Origin: an uncultured Saprospiraceae bacterium
Lineage (GTDB): Bacteria > Bacteroidota > Bacteroidia > Chitinophagales > Saprospiraceae
Reading direction: 5' to 3'
Assembly (NCBI GenBank): GCA_937930025.1
Contig: CALGJW010000265.1
Location: forward strand, 1 to 38,351
DNA: 38,351 nt
Position numbers and translations under genes: made by a program. This document shows positions 1-8,593 of the stretch, one piece after another. The notes under the pieces were generated by a model. That model did no database searches. It had not been told where the DNA came from and was given only the letters and a program-made list of their open reading frames with translations. Positions within the stretch are counted from its first letter, which is position 1. Every line of letters starts with the position of its first letter.

Positions 1-1201
1 TCTCACCAACAGAAAGTGCTGGGAAATTATAATGCAAGATGAAGTCATCAAATCCTTGATAAAGAGCTGTATCGACCATTTGGTTATCTTTCTTAGAACC
101 AAGAGTTAACGAAGCCAAAGCTTGAGTTTCTCCTCTAGTAAAGATAGCAGAACCGTGAGCTGCTGGAAGGTAATCGACTTCTGTCCAGATCGGTCTTACC
201 GTATTTAGCGCACGACCATCTAATCTTATTTCTTCCCCCATTACCATTTCACGGATAACGGTCTTTTTGTGCTTTTCAAAGTATTTGCTGATGAATGATG
301 CATGCTCTTCTTGCCACTCCTCATCCTTTGTTTCTTCAACATGTGCCTTCAATTCCTCCTTAATGGCTTTGAATTGAGATTTTCTAGTAAACTTATCAAG
401 TTGTCCTTTGGCTACTTTATAAATCTTGTCAGTAGTAAAAGCTTTTACCAATTCATATGCTTCCTCACTTGTAGGAAGTTCCGGAATAACTCTTTTGATT
501 AAGCACTTATCGCCTACTTTCTGAGCCAATTCAATTTGAGCAGCACACATAACTTTAATAGCTTCATGTCCTACTTTGATGGCTTCTACAAGATCAGCTT
601 CAGAACATTCTTTAGCTTCCCCTTCTACCATTGCTACATCCTTATCGGTAGCCCCAACGATAATCTCCATATCAGCTTCCGCAAGATCTGAGCGAGATGG
701 ATTGACAACGAATTGTCCATTAACTCTTGCTACTCTCACTTCTGAAAGTGGTCCAGCAAAAGGAATATCAGAAACCATTAATGCAGATGAAGCAGCAAGT
801 GCAGCATAGGCATCGGGTAAAGTTTCTTTATCTCCACTGATCAGGTTAATGATGATTTGAGTTTCATACATATATCCTTCAGGGAAAAGAGGTCTTACTA
901 CTCTATCTACTAGTCTTGAAGTTAAGATTTCGTAGTCATTTAGTCTAGTCTCTCTTCGGAAGAAGTTACCAGGAATTCTACCAGCAGCGGCGAATTTTTC
1001 TTGATAGTCAACAGAAAGTGGAAAGAAAGATTGTCCTTCTCTGAGTTCTTTAGAAGAAACTACAGAACAAAACAACATCGTATCTCCAATACGAACGACG
1101 ACAGATCCGTCGGCTTGAGCGGCTAATTTGCCGGTTTCGATAACAACTTCAGTTCCATCTGGTAGATTGAATGAAGCAGTTGTAGGAATTTTTACTCCCA
1201 T
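1..1201 (-). CDS. pnp: polyribonucleotide nucleotidyltransferase (PNPase), N-terminal 400 residues; 3' end outside window
   Basis: PNPase degrades RNA 3' to 5' by phosphorolysis and is a core part of bacterial mRNA turnover. Translating the minus strand from the ATG at 1201-1199 gives a start MGVKIPTTASFNLPDG and then the first RNase PH domain, with RIGDTMLFCSVVSSK, FFPLSVDYQEKFAAAGRIPG, RRETRLNDYEILTSRLVDR and RPLFPEG, which are hallmark PNPase segments. The all-alpha linker follows, and the second RNase PH domain begins near the left edge (EEIRLDGRALNTVRPI, then HGSAIFTRGETQ). The KH and S1 domains would lie to the left of the window. The gene sits downstream of rpsO on the same strand, the classic rpsO-pnp order, but about 280 bases and a terminator separate them, so pnp may also have its own promoter. 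Identification is secure; only the end is missing. Confidence 0.97.
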   Translation of the reverse strand, partial: MGVKIPTTASFNLPDGTEVVIETGKLAAQADGSVVVRIGDTMLFCSVVSSKELREGQSFFPLSVDYQEKFAAAGRIPGNFFRRETRLNDYEILTSRLVDRVVRPLFPEGYMYETQIIINLISGDKETLPDAYAALAASSALMVSDIPFAGPLSEVRVARVNGQFVVNPSRSDLAEADMEIIVGATDKDVAMVEGEAKECSEADLVEAIKVGHEAIKVMCAAQIELAQKVGDKCLIKRVIPELPTSEEAYELVKAFTTDKIYKVAKGQLDKFTRKSQFKAIKEELKAHVEETKDEEWQEEHASFISKYFEKHKKTVIREMVMGEEIRLDGRALNTVRPIWTEVDYLPAAHGSAIFTRGETQALASLTLGSKKDNQMVDTALYQGFDDFILHYNFPALSVGE

Positions 1202-1430
1202 ATTAATTTTTTTGAACGGTTAACAAAGTTTTAGGACAGGCATTTAACCTCTCCATGTGCCCCAAAATTGGGCTCACGCATTGAGAGAAAAAGGTGAGTA
1301 AAGAAAAACTTTGAAATAGGACCGCCCAAATGTGTTTTCCGAGGCGATTCAGGTTGTGTGTCTTGTACAAATTATCTTTTATCTCTTTGGTCGCTTTTAT
1401 AAATATCGCTGAATTCAATAGCGCAAAAAT

Positions 1431-1462
1431 GAAAAAAGTGTTTCACATAATTGTAAAACACT
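1431..1462 (-). terminator. intrinsic terminator downstream of rpsO
   Basis: On the minus strand a 7-bp stem (arms 1456-1462 and 1437-1443, AGTGTTT type) encloses a 12-base loop and runs straight into six T residues (complement of 1432-1437). It lies 18 bases after the rpsO stop and would end or attenuate read-through into pnp. The stem is AT-rich, so termination may be partial. Confidence 0.6.
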
Positions 1463-1480
1463 CTCTTCTTTTTTCTATTT

Positions 1481-1756
1481 CTATTTTCTAAGTCCGAGTT
1501 TTTCTATCAGTGCTCGATACTTATTGATGTCTTTTCTGGAAAGATATTCAAGTAATCTTCTTCGTTTACCTACTAAAGTAAGCAATCTTCTTCTACAGGA
1601 ATGATCCTTCTTATTGTTTTGAAGATGGTTGCTTAATTCGGTGATTCTAAAAGTGAACAAAGCGATTTGGCCTTCGGTGGACCCTGTGTTTGCGGCTTTT
1701 CCGCCAAATTCCTGGAATATTTCCTGGACTTTTTCATTTGTCTTGTAAGTAGGCAT
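1481..1756 (-). CDS. rpsO: 30S ribosomal protein S15
   Basis: S15 binds the central domain of 16S rRNA and nucleates platform assembly of the small subunit. The 91-residue product has the full usual length of the family (about 88-91 residues). It shows the conserved core: [22 protein letters not shown], then [24 protein letters not shown], and a C-terminus ending EKLGLRK. The start ATG at 1756 gives MPTYKTNEK. The 5' leader contains a small inverted repeat (TGATT at 1777-1781, AATCA at 1787-1791). It could be part of the autoregulatory leader often found for S15, but this is only a guess. A good Bacteroidota-type promoter lies at 1805-1835. Confidence 0.98.
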   Translation of the reverse strand: MPTYKTNEKVQEIFQEFGGKAANTGSTEGQIALFTFRITELSNHLQNNKKDHSCRRRLLTLVGKRRRLLEYLSRKDINKYRALIEKLGLRK

Positions 1757-1804
1757 AGTTAAATTTTTACCAATAGTGATTACTAAAATCAGTTATAGCG
1801 GCCG

Positions 1805-1835
1805 CAAAGGTATGACTAATTACGGGTTAATACAA
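1805..1835 (-). promoter_or_regulatory. Bacteroidota sigma-A type promoter for rpsO
   Basis: On the minus strand TTG (1835-1833) is followed after 20 bases by TACCTTTG (1812-1805), a perfect match to the -33 TTG / -7 TAnnTTTG consensus of Bacteroidota. It is about 50 bases upstream of the rpsO start codon. Confidence 0.75.
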
Positions 1836-1868
1836 GCTAAAAGTAGGTAAAATGAAGGATTGGGAAGA

Positions 1869-3191
1869 TTAAGATTCTTCTGATCGGGCCATTACTTGCT
1901 TATTGGTTGGCATAAAATCTTGCTCTAAAACCGGCAAGTTTACCCTAAAAGTGGTTCCTCGACCTGGGACAGAGATAAATGTAATGGTTCCGCCAAGTAT
2001 TTCAACGTTTTTCTTGGTGGTGGCCAAGCCAATCCCGGAGCCAGAAAACTCAGATTGGTTATGAAGCCGTTTAAACATTTCAAAGATCTTACCGGCGTGT
2101 TTGGCATCAATTCCAATCCCATTATCGATAAACTCAAAATGATGCTGCTTATTTCTCATATGATATCTGATATCCATCTTAGGATTCTTCGACCGATTAT
2201 ATTTTAATCCGTTTTCTATTAGATTTTGAAAAACCTGATGGATTCTTGTTTTATCGGTGTTTATTTCTGGCATTTTATCAACGTTGATAACTGCGTCCGG
2301 AAAGATATTGGCATTGACAATTTGAGATCGGATCTGAGAGACTGCCCTATTTAAATCTACATTTTCTTTGTTCACTTCGGAGCCGTTGGTTCGAGAGTAT
2401 TCCAAAATATCCTCAATAAGCCGAGTCATGGACTTGGCATTTGAATCAATAATCTCTATAAACTCTTTGGACTTTTCATCAAATTGAGATTCATTCCTTT
2501 TAAGCAAGGTTAAAAATCCAGTAATATTTCGAAGCGGACTTTTCAAATCATGAGAAGCGACAGAAGCAAATTTTTCCAGTTCCGAATTAGAATATTCCAA
2601 GCGTTTATTAACCGCGGCTAATTTTGCCGTGATTTTTTTATTGGCTGTTTTAAAACCATTAACTGTAAACATAAAGGCAATACATACTCCAAAAATATTA
2701 ATGAAATTGATCCAAGTTACATTTGTAGAACTCAACTGGTTCAAAGGTAAATAGCCCGTTGCTTCCATTATAGGCATAGATAAAACTGCTGCGAGCGTTA
2801 AAAAAGACCAAAACATTCCTTCATATTTTTTCAAATAAAACATCCCTATTGGCGCAATAGTGATTAACCAAAATGCAAACGATGAACTTAGCCCACCGCT
2901 ATAAACAGATAGCGTGAAAAATGCTACAATAGTTGAAAAACAAAAGAAATAAACAGGTAGCGTAATTGAATCACAGGCATACATGAGTGCTGCATGGATC
3001 ATAGTTCCTATGAGGGTGAAATAACAGACATACATCCCAGCCTCAAAACCAAGGCTACGAAAGCCGAAAATCATAATCATTGATACTACAAAGACGGTAG
3101 CATCTATTTGAAGAATCATTTTGGCCGATACTAATGCTCGACGATTACGTTCTTGTCCCTTGGGAACAAAATCACTCAATTTCATAAACAT
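1869..3191 (-). CDS. membrane-bound sensor histidine kinase (orphan)
   Basis: This 440-residue sensor kinase has about six hydrophobic segments in residues 25-180, followed by a short coiled linker (185-208), then HisKA and HATPase_c domains. The phospho-acceptor is His214 in VASHDLKSPLRN. The N box is NLIENGLKYN (323-332), the G1 box is FIDNGIGID (354-362) and the G2 box is GSGIGLATTKK (384-394). All catalytic motifs look intact. The class resembles phytochrome-like/KdpD-like kinases with VASHDLKSPL. There is no PAS domain and no receiver domain, and no response-regulator gene lies next to it, so its partner is encoded elsewhere. The N-terminal membrane region could itself be the sensor. The flanking genes (rpsO and mazG) say nothing about its signal. 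Confidence 0.92.
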   Translation of the reverse strand: MFMKLSDFVPKGQERNRRALVSAKMILQIDATVFVVSMIMIFGFRSLGFEAGMYVCYFTLIGTMIHAALMYACDSITLPVYFFCFSTIVAFFTLSVYSGGLSSSFAFWLITIAPIGMFYLKKYEGMFWSFLTLAAVLSMPIMEATGYLPLNQLSSTNVTWINFINIFGVCIAFMFTVNGFKTANKKITAKLAAVNKRLEYSNSELEKFASVASHDLKSPLRNITGFLTLLKRNESQFDEKSKEFIEIIDSNAKSMTRLIEDILEYSRTNGSEVNKENVDLNRAVSQIRSQIVNANIFPDAVINVDKMPEINTDKTRIHQVFQNLIENGLKYNRSKNPKMDIRYHMRNKQHHFEFIDNGIGIDAKHAGKIFEMFKRLHNQSEFSGSGIGLATTKKNVEILGGTITFISVPGRGTTFRVNLPVLEQDFMPTNKQVMARSEES

Positions 3192-3258
3192 AAGTGGGTT
3201 ATAAGGTTATAGACTAAGAGCCAATAATTGTTCCAACAAACCCAAATTTTAAAGGATG

Positions 3259-3287
3259 TAAATATATTGTATGAATTCTTTTTTCAA
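3259..3287 (-). promoter_or_regulatory. possible promoter for the histidine kinase
   Basis: On the minus strand TTG (3287-3285) is followed after 18 bases by TATATTTA (3266-3259), matching seven of eight positions of TAnnTTTG. It is about 70 bases upstream of the kinase start. The match is imperfect. Confidence 0.35.
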
Positions 3288-3405
3288 GGAGATTAACCAT
3301 TCCCTTGAGTATGGGATTGAAAATCTTTGCGATAAGAACAGAATATTGAGTAAAAAGGGGATGATTCAGCCAAAATGATATCTATTCTACTTATTCAGGG
3401 TGCTT

Positions 3406-4191
3406 TTACCCTTCTTTTGACAACTTAACTTTCGCTTGATCCCAAAGTACATCCATTTCCTCCAAGGTCATTTCCTCTAGCGACTTTGTGGCGTTTTCTT
3501 CGATATATTCAAAGCGTTTTTTGAATTTTATGTTCACCTTTTCCAAGGCTGTTTCTGGGTCGATTCCAGTAAATCTGGCATAATTGATCAATGAGAATAA
3601 TATGTCACCAAATTCATCTTCGCGTTCTGCTTGATCCATCGTTGATTCAGCCACTTTGAATTCTTTTATTTCTTCTTCTACCTTTTCCCATACCTGATGT
3701 TGGTTTTCCCATTCAAATCCAACCTGCTTGGTTTTTTCTTGCATACGATAGGCTTTGACCATGGCAGGAAGGGAAGTTGGAACCCCTCCTAAAACCGATT
3801 TCTTTCCTTCCTTGAGCTTTAGTTGTTCCCAATTTTTCTTCACTTCTTCTTCATCTGCAACTTCGAGGTCTCCGTAGATATGTGGATGTCTGGCAATCAG
3901 CTTTTCACAAACTGCATTCAAAGCATCGCCAATATCCCAGGCATCTTGTTCCTCGGCGATCTTCGCATAGAATATCATGTGCAATAGGATATCTCCTGTC
4001 TCTTCCTTAATTTCAGAAATGTCCTCTTTTATTATGGCATCTGCCAATTCATAGGTCTCTTCGATGGTCAGGTTTCTCAGCGATTGAAAAGTCTGCTTTT
4101 TGTCCCATGGGCAACCAGCCCGAAGCTCATCCATTATTTGCAATAGCCTGCTGAAAGCGGCCAATTTTGCCTGTTCGTTTGTCGTTGCCAT
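3406..4191 (-). CDS. mazG: nucleoside triphosphate pyrophosphohydrolase MazG
   Basis: MazG hydrolyses (d)NTPs to the monophosphate and pyrophosphate and acts as a house-cleaning enzyme in the cytoplasm. The 261 residues match the usual length of the two-domain MazG. The first MazG domain shows LRAGCPWDKKQTFQSL and the metal-binding helix NLTIEETYELADAI (an EExxD pattern) followed by EETGDILLHMIFYA. The second domain repeats the pattern with EEEIKEFKVAES and EDEFGDILFSLINYAR. The linker segment RHPHIYGDLEV is also typical. The gene is transcribed divergently from the small membrane protein at 4314 and has a clear promoter at 4211-4239. The start ATG at 4191 fits the promoter position. No anomaly is seen. 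Confidence 0.96.
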   Translation of the reverse strand: MATTNEQAKLAAFSRLLQIMDELRAGCPWDKKQTFQSLRNLTIEETYELADAIIKEDISEIKEETGDILLHMIFYAKIAEEQDAWDIGDALNAVCEKLIARHPHIYGDLEVADEEEVKKNWEQLKLKEGKKSVLGGVPTSLPAMVKAYRMQEKTKQVGFEWENQHQVWEKVEEEIKEFKVAESTMDQAEREDEFGDILFSLINYARFTGIDPETALEKVNIKFKKRFEYIEENATKSLEEMTLEEMDVLWDQAKVKLSKEG

Positions 4192-4210
4192 TAGTCTAGA
4201 GTTAGTCCTT

Positions 4211-4239
4211 CAAAGGTAATTAATGTTATTCCATAACAA
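4211..4239 (-). promoter_or_regulatory. Bacteroidota-type promoter for mazG
   Basis: On the minus strand TTG (4239-4237) and TACCTTTG (4218-4211) are separated by 18 bases. The -7 element is a perfect TAnnTTTG, 20 bases upstream of the mazG ATG. The spacing is one base shorter than the usual 19-21. Confidence 0.6.
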
Positions 4240-4313
4240 CTACTAAAATTTCTGCTAGTCACAACTATCATTAAGCTAAAACTGTTTGTATCTTTACATC
4301 ATAATTAGTATTT

Positions 4314-4529
4314 ATGGAATTCATAGCTATTTTCGGAATTATCTTTTTTGTTTTTGGACTATCCTTTATTATGATCAATCTACGTCAAGTGGTTACGGGT
4401 CAGGAATTTAGAGGAACCTGCGCTTCTAATAATCCTATGTTGAAGGACAATTTTGGAGATTGTTCTGTTTGTGGAAAGACACCAGAAGAAGATTGTAAAA
4501 TGCCTGAGATCGGAGAGGCTAAAGCTTAG
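4314..4529 (+). CDS. small single-pass membrane protein with four conserved-type cysteines (NqrM-like?)
   Basis: The 71-residue protein has one N-terminal membrane segment (about residues 4-23) and a short soluble tail with four cysteines (C36, C50, C53, C61) arranged as RGTC, then DCSVCG, then EDC. This layout (one membrane helix, then a GxC motif and a compact Cys cluster) resembles NqrM (DUF539), a small factor needed for maturation of Na+-translocating NADH:quinone reductase. That comparison is from memory and no nqr gene is present here. The cysteines could bind a metal or an Fe-S centre. The start ATG follows an AT-rich leader. The last 11 bases overlap convergently with the 3' end of ribA. 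That it is a real gene is likely; the function is an inference. Confidence 0.75.
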   Translation: MEFIAIFGIIFFVFGLSFIMINLRQVVTGQEFRGTCASNNPMLKDNFGDCSVCGKTPEEDCKMPEIGEAKA

Positions 4530-5124
4530 AATCTCTTGGGAACATATGTCCCATTACCTCTTTCTTGGTTTTATAATAGTTTAGGTTTTCCTTTTTAGGT
4601 TTTATAACCAACGGGACTCTTTCCGTCAATACAATATCACTTTTTTCAATAGCTGAAATCTTCTCCGGGTTATTCGTCAAGAGACGAATCGATTTTATTT
4701 CCAAGGCTTTTAAGATCTCGATCGCTACTTCATACTCTCTTTCATCTATCTCCAATCCTAGATGCACATTGGCATCAGCAGTATTCATCCCTTCATCCTG
4801 CAGTTGATAAGCCTTAAGCTTATTGATCAGCCCAATGCCTCTACCCTCTTGCCTTAGATAAATCACTATTCCCTGATTCTGAGCGATTAAATCCAATGAA
4901 CGTTCTAACTGTTCGCCACAATCACATCGCTTTGACCCAAATAAATCTCCAGTCAAACATTCGGAATGAATACGCACTAGTACTGGATCTGTACTTGGAT
5001 TTAAGTCTTTAGAAATAATAGCCAAATGAGGCATGCTCTGATCTTGTTCTTCAGCATAAGCCTGTAAAAGAAATTCCCCCCATGGAGTCGGAATAGTTGC
5101 CTCACTCTGTTTTTTCATACTCAT
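4519..5124 (-). CDS. ribA: GTP cyclohydrolase II, stand-alone
   Basis: RibA opens GTP to 2,5-diamino-6-ribosylamino-pyrimidinone phosphate, formate and pyrophosphate, the first step of riboflavin synthesis. The 201-residue protein carries the zinc ligands C56, C67 and C69 in HSECLTGDLFGSKRCDCGEQL. The GTP-binding segment is RQEGRGIGLINKLKAYQLQ, followed by DANVHLGLEIDEREYEVAIEIL and RLLTNNPEKI. Many Bacteroidota carry this activity fused to RibB (RibBA); this copy has no RibB domain and matches a single-domain enzyme. Two closely spaced in-frame ATGs (5124 and 5118) are possible starts. Its 3' end overlaps the convergent small membrane protein gene by 11 bases. An inverted repeat GTTCTT/AAGAAC (5130-5135 and 5154-5159) lies just upstream, with no known meaning. 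Confidence 0.95.
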   Translation of the reverse strand: MSMKKQSEATIPTPWGEFLLQAYAEEQDQSMPHLAIISKDLNPSTDPVLVRIHSECLTGDLFGSKRCDCGEQLERSLDLIAQNQGIVIYLRQEGRGIGLINKLKAYQLQDEGMNTADANVHLGLEIDEREYEVAIEILKALEIKSIRLLTNNPEKISAIEKSDIVLTERVPLVIKPKKENLNYYKTKKEVMGHMFPRDSKL

Positions 5125-5257
5125 AAACTGTTCTTAAAGACAAAGTTCGTTAAAAGAACAACGAATGGAAGTAAAAGTTTCTACTTTTTTAACCCAATGA
5201 TGGGATCCACTAAGAAATAATCGTTGGAAGTAGAATGAATTAAAAAGAGATCGAGGG

Positions 5258-6601
5258 TTACTTTGGATTAGAATTCATACCCAATTTTTCCAATCCCACC
5301 TGTACTTCAGGAGCAGACATAAATAAATCCCAAATAAATTGAGAACGATAATTCTCGATCATAACTGGAATGGGAAGTTGATCAATCGCCAGATATCTGG
5401 GCAATGTCCAATCGGCTTCAAAACTAAAGGCATCATAGGGGCCATATTCACCAATGTACTCTGGATGCTTTTCGTACAGGAATCTTAGAAATTTAGAACT
5501 GGCCGCTGGGGTATATGGAAAAGAAGATAACGCAGCTGTAGGTGAAATGACACCAAGATCTTCTTCTGGATTATGTCCAGCATAGCCTTTGATAGAATAA
5601 CTGGAAGTGAGTCCCCAACATTCTTCCGAATATCCTTTAAATTGATTTGGGTTTTTGATGGCATGTTGATGGTGAATTTTTGCATGGTTCTCGCAAAGTT
5701 TCCAATAGTCCGCATATTTATCTTTTAAACCATTGGGGTTTAATCCTAGAAAAGAATAATGCGACCAAAACAGTGGGCCAACGGCCATGTTGTTCGTATC
5801 GTAATGATCTAAGATGGTTGGGATGTCATACATTTTTCGATCAGTGACAATTTCCCCATTTTTCATAAAGCCTTCATGAAAAACTTTAGCATCAATAGGA
5901 TACGAGGGAGAAGCGGCCGCAAGGAAATACATAATCAAACATTCATTGTATCCTCGAACAGCGAAGTTCATTTTCCATTCATGAACCGGAGACCAGTGCC
6001 AGTACAAAACACTCTCTCCTTTGGTATACCAATTCCAATCAATCCCTTTCCAAAGAAGGTCCATCTTTTGGGCTAATAATTTTTCCTCGGCATTACCTTT
6101 TTGAAAAAATTGGCGAGCGGCAATTAACCCTTGCGCTAAAAAGGCGGTTTCCACTAGATCACCACCGTCGTCATATTTACTAAATGGTTTTGTGCTACCA
6201 TCGGGCGTCATCCAATGTGGCCAAGCGCCATGATGACGATCTGCTTTTTCCAACCAAAGAACGAGTTTATTGAGTCGTTGATAAGCTGCTTCTCGGGTAA
6301 TAAATTTTCTGTTCACTGCAGCCAAGGTTGCCATGATTCCAAATCCGGTTCCTCCGCTGGTGACTATGTCCTTAGCATGGTGTGGATAGATGTCATCTAA
6401 ATGAAATCGCTCTCGGGCTGCACCTGAAATTGGTTCTCCTCCTTTCCAAAAATAATTGAAGGTTTGCTCTTGAAGCGTGTCCAATAAAACACTTTCAGGA
6501 TATTTAAGTACTACAGACTGTGCTTGGAATTTATCTGCTTGATTATTTGTAGAACAGGATAAAAAAATAACAGAAGAGAAAATCAATATTATTTTTACCA
6601 T
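5258..6601 (-). CDS. lipoprotein glycoside hydrolase, GH144-like (PF10091 'glycoamylase' fold), probable beta-1,2-glucan-active enzyme
   Basis: The 447-residue lipoprotein has a signal ending in VIFLSC with the lipid Cys at 16, then a single alpha/alpha-barrel domain of the putative glucoamylase family (PF10091), from which GH144 was defined. Characterized GH144 members act on beta-1,2-glucan, either as endo-enzymes or releasing sophorose. Acidic residues D144, D148 and E220, in DDGGDLVETAFL and RGYNECLIMYFLAAASP, line up at a constant offset of 9 with D135, D139 and E211, which I recall as key residues of the Chitinophaga pinensis enzyme. The residues after the lipid Cys (STNNQ) lack an acidic surface-export signal, so a periplasmic location is inferred. 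It is the last gene of the PUL, 9 bases after the paralogue, and the two enzyme domains clearly resemble each other (for example VQEQTFKYFW and LQEQTFNYFW). Family is likely; the exact product specificity is not visible. Confidence 0.88.
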   Translation of the reverse strand: MVKIILIFSSVIFLSCSTNNQADKFQAQSVVLKYPESVLLDTLQEQTFNYFWKGGEPISGAARERFHLDDIYPHHAKDIVTSGGTGFGIMATLAAVNRKFITREAAYQRLNKLVLWLEKADRHHGAWPHWMTPDGSTKPFSKYDDGGDLVETAFLAQGLIAARQFFQKGNAEEKLLAQKMDLLWKGIDWNWYTKGESVLYWHWSPVHEWKMNFAVRGYNECLIMYFLAAASPSYPIDAKVFHEGFMKNGEIVTDRKMYDIPTILDHYDTNNMAVGPLFWSHYSFLGLNPNGLKDKYADYWKLCENHAKIHHQHAIKNPNQFKGYSEECWGLTSSYSIKGYAGHNPEEDLGVISPTAALSSFPYTPAASSKFLRFLYEKHPEYIGEYGPYDAFSFEADWTLPRYLAIDQLPIPVMIENYRSQFIWDLFMSAPEVQVGLEKLGMNSNPK

Positions 6602-6610
6602 GAAAATAGA

Positions 6611-8593
6611 TTAATAGTTAATTCCTAATTTATCTAAACCGGATTGTACTTCAGGTGCTGACATGTATAAATCCCAAAGTAAGGCTGTTCTATGATTTTC
6701 TATCATAATAATAATGGGACCTTGATCGATCGCAAGAAAACTATTGGCCACCCATCCTTCGGTTGGATTAAAGGCATCATAAAATCCATATTCTCCCCAT
6801 AGACGGTCTCCTAATTGATAATAAAAATGTTTAAGGGCTTCCATTGACAAATCTGGGGTATAAGGCATAGATGAAAGGGCAGCGGTGGGAGTAATCACTC
6901 CAAGGTCGTTTGTTGGGCTATGTGCTGAATAACCATTGTCATTATCACTCGCGGTCAATCCCCAGCATTGTGCTGAATAACCCACATGATTGGAAGGATT
7001 CTCAATGCAATGCGCTTGATTAATTTTGGAGTGATTAATATTCTGCGTCCAGTAATTGGCGTATTGATCTTCGAGATTTCTAGGATCCATTCCTAAGTAA
7101 GAATAATGTGAAAAAAACAAAGGGCCGCCTTTGGAATATCCTACCGGTAAATTTATATCATAGTAGTCATTGCCATTTATGATATCACCAGAACGGGCAT
7201 ATCCTTGTTTATACACTTCAGGACTGATAGAAAAAGTGGGAGAAGCCGCTGCAAGGGTATAGACAATTTGCGTTTCATTATGACCACGAATCGGCAAATT
7301 CATTTCCCAATTAAATTCTGGAGACCAATGCCAATACAATACGTTCTGTCCTCCTCTGGTAAACCAACTCCACTCCACTGCTTCCCAAAGCATATTAATT
7401 TGATCGATCAATTCCTGTTCTTCTGGAATGTTAGCATTTAAATATTGTCGAACTGTCAACATGCCTTGTACTAGAAAAGCGGTTTCCACCAGATCGGCGC
7501 CATTGTCTTTTGCACTAAAAGGAATTACGTCACCGGTATTTCCATTGATCCAATGAGACCAAACTCCATGAAAGCGATCTGCGCCTTCTAAGAAATCAAA
7601 TATTTTCCTCCATCTATCTAATGCATCTTGGCGACTAATAAATCCACGTTCCACTCCTACGATCATAGTCATCAATCCGAACCCAGAACCGCCAGAGGTT
7701 ACCAAATCTTGGCTTGTGTTTCGCTCTCTAGCCATACCACTTGCCGGGTGGGCGAAATCCCAGAAATATTTAAATGTTTGTTCTTGCACTTTAGTCAAGA
7801 GCTCTTCATCGCTAATGAGCGGAAATTTGGGTTCGGTACTCACCTCTGTATACAATACATAAGACAGCGTGGAAAAAGGCCGATTAATTGCTGTACCTAA
7901 ACTGGAAGGAATAAGTAAATTTATTTTAGAAAAATCTTTGAGTGGTATATTAGGTGTTAGCGTGTAGGTGAGGGCGCCAATTTTTTCTATATCAAAATCA
8001 TAACTTACTTCTCCTACTAAAACTAAATTGTCTTTTTGATCTTCAATCGGAACTTCATGAGAATATTCAATGGTAAAAATTGGAGTTAGTGGTATCTCGG
8101 TATTTTTAGCATTGCTGTCTAAGGTGCGTCCTTGTATAGACAGTTGAGTAAGCTGCAGTTCGTCTTGGGTGGTTTGAAAAGGGATAGACAAGCCTGGGAA
8201 AGTAGCTCCATTTGTCGCTATTAATGCTGGATCAATATTTAAAGTATAGGGTTTATTTTCTTCTAAATCGTTGGCTAAATTTAGTAGGACTATCGTTCCA
8301 TTATCCAATAAAGAAACAGAGAAGTCTTCTTTTTGATTATCGGTATTAATTAATTCAAAAAAAGACTCGGCCGGAGTTTGAATAGACTGATTAAACTTTA
8401 GGGTAATTTCATTTTCGATCGGAACGGTTGGGAGGCCTGGGTCATTAGTCAAAAGAGAAGTATTGCCAATCGTGGCAAGGATAAGCTGAATGCGATCTGT
8501 ATTGTCCACTGGAGGTTGTCCATCATCGGGATTACAAGCTAAGGCCGAAATCATGATAATCGAAAAAAGTAAAAACGTGCTTCTAAATGGCAT
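6611..8593 (-). CDS. surface lipoprotein: Ig-like (Big_5) domains fused to a GH144-like glycoside hydrolase
   Basis: I place the start at the ATG at 8593, because it yields a clean lipoprotein signal (MPFRSTFLLF...ISALAC, Cys20). The longer reading from 8641 would put 16 non-signal residues in front. The mature N-terminus CNPDDGQPP is acidic, like the lipoprotein export signal for surface display in Bacteroidota. Residues about 30-145 form a Big_5-type Ig domain (LKFNQSIQTP, TLNIDPAL) and 150-250 look like a second one. From about 265 the GH144/PF10091 catalytic domain runs to the end, with D363, D367 and E440 (new numbering) matching the acidic positions of the shorter paralogue. It is placed between the LamG lipoprotein and the second GH144 gene. 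A surface endo-acting enzyme that cuts polymer before import is the likely role. Confidence 0.87.
   Translation of the reverse strand: MPFRSTFLLFSIIMISALACNPDDGQPPVDNTDRIQLILATIGNTSLLTNDPGLPTVPIENEITLKFNQSIQTPAESFFELINTDNQKEDFSVSLLDNGTIVLLNLANDLEENKPYTLNIDPALIATNGATFPGLSIPFQTTQDELQLTQLSIQGRTLDSNAKNTEIPLTPIFTIEYSHEVPIEDQKDNLVLVGEVSYDFDIEKIGALTYTLTPNIPLKDFSKINLLIPSSLGTAINRPFSTLSYVLYTEVSTEPKFPLISDEELLTKVQEQTFKYFWDFAHPASGMARERNTSQDLVTSGGSGFGLMTMIVGVERGFISRQDALDRWRKIFDFLEGADRFHGVWSHWINGNTGDVIPFSAKDNGADLVETAFLVQGMLTVRQYLNANIPEEQELIDQINMLWEAVEWSWFTRGGQNVLYWHWSPEFNWEMNLPIRGHNETQIVYTLAAASPTFSISPEVYKQGYARSGDIINGNDYYDINLPVGYSKGGPLFFSHYSYLGMDPRNLEDQYANYWTQNINHSKINQAHCIENPSNHVGYSAQCWGLTASDNDNGYSAHSPTNDLGVITPTAALSSMPYTPDLSMEALKHFYYQLGDRLWGEYGFYDAFNPTEGWVANSFLAIDQGPIIIMIENHRTALLWDLYMSAPEVQSGLDKLGINY

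Noticed and set aside
1261-1272. Near-palindrome CCCAAAATTGGG upstream of pnp
   Set aside because: Short, and its flanks do not extend the pairing; could be chance in AT-rich DNA.
1203-1418. 71-codon minus-strand reading frame between rpsO and pnp
   Set aside because: It lies in the 5' region of pnp, shows no recognisable domain or signal and has atypical composition; more likely untranslated leader.
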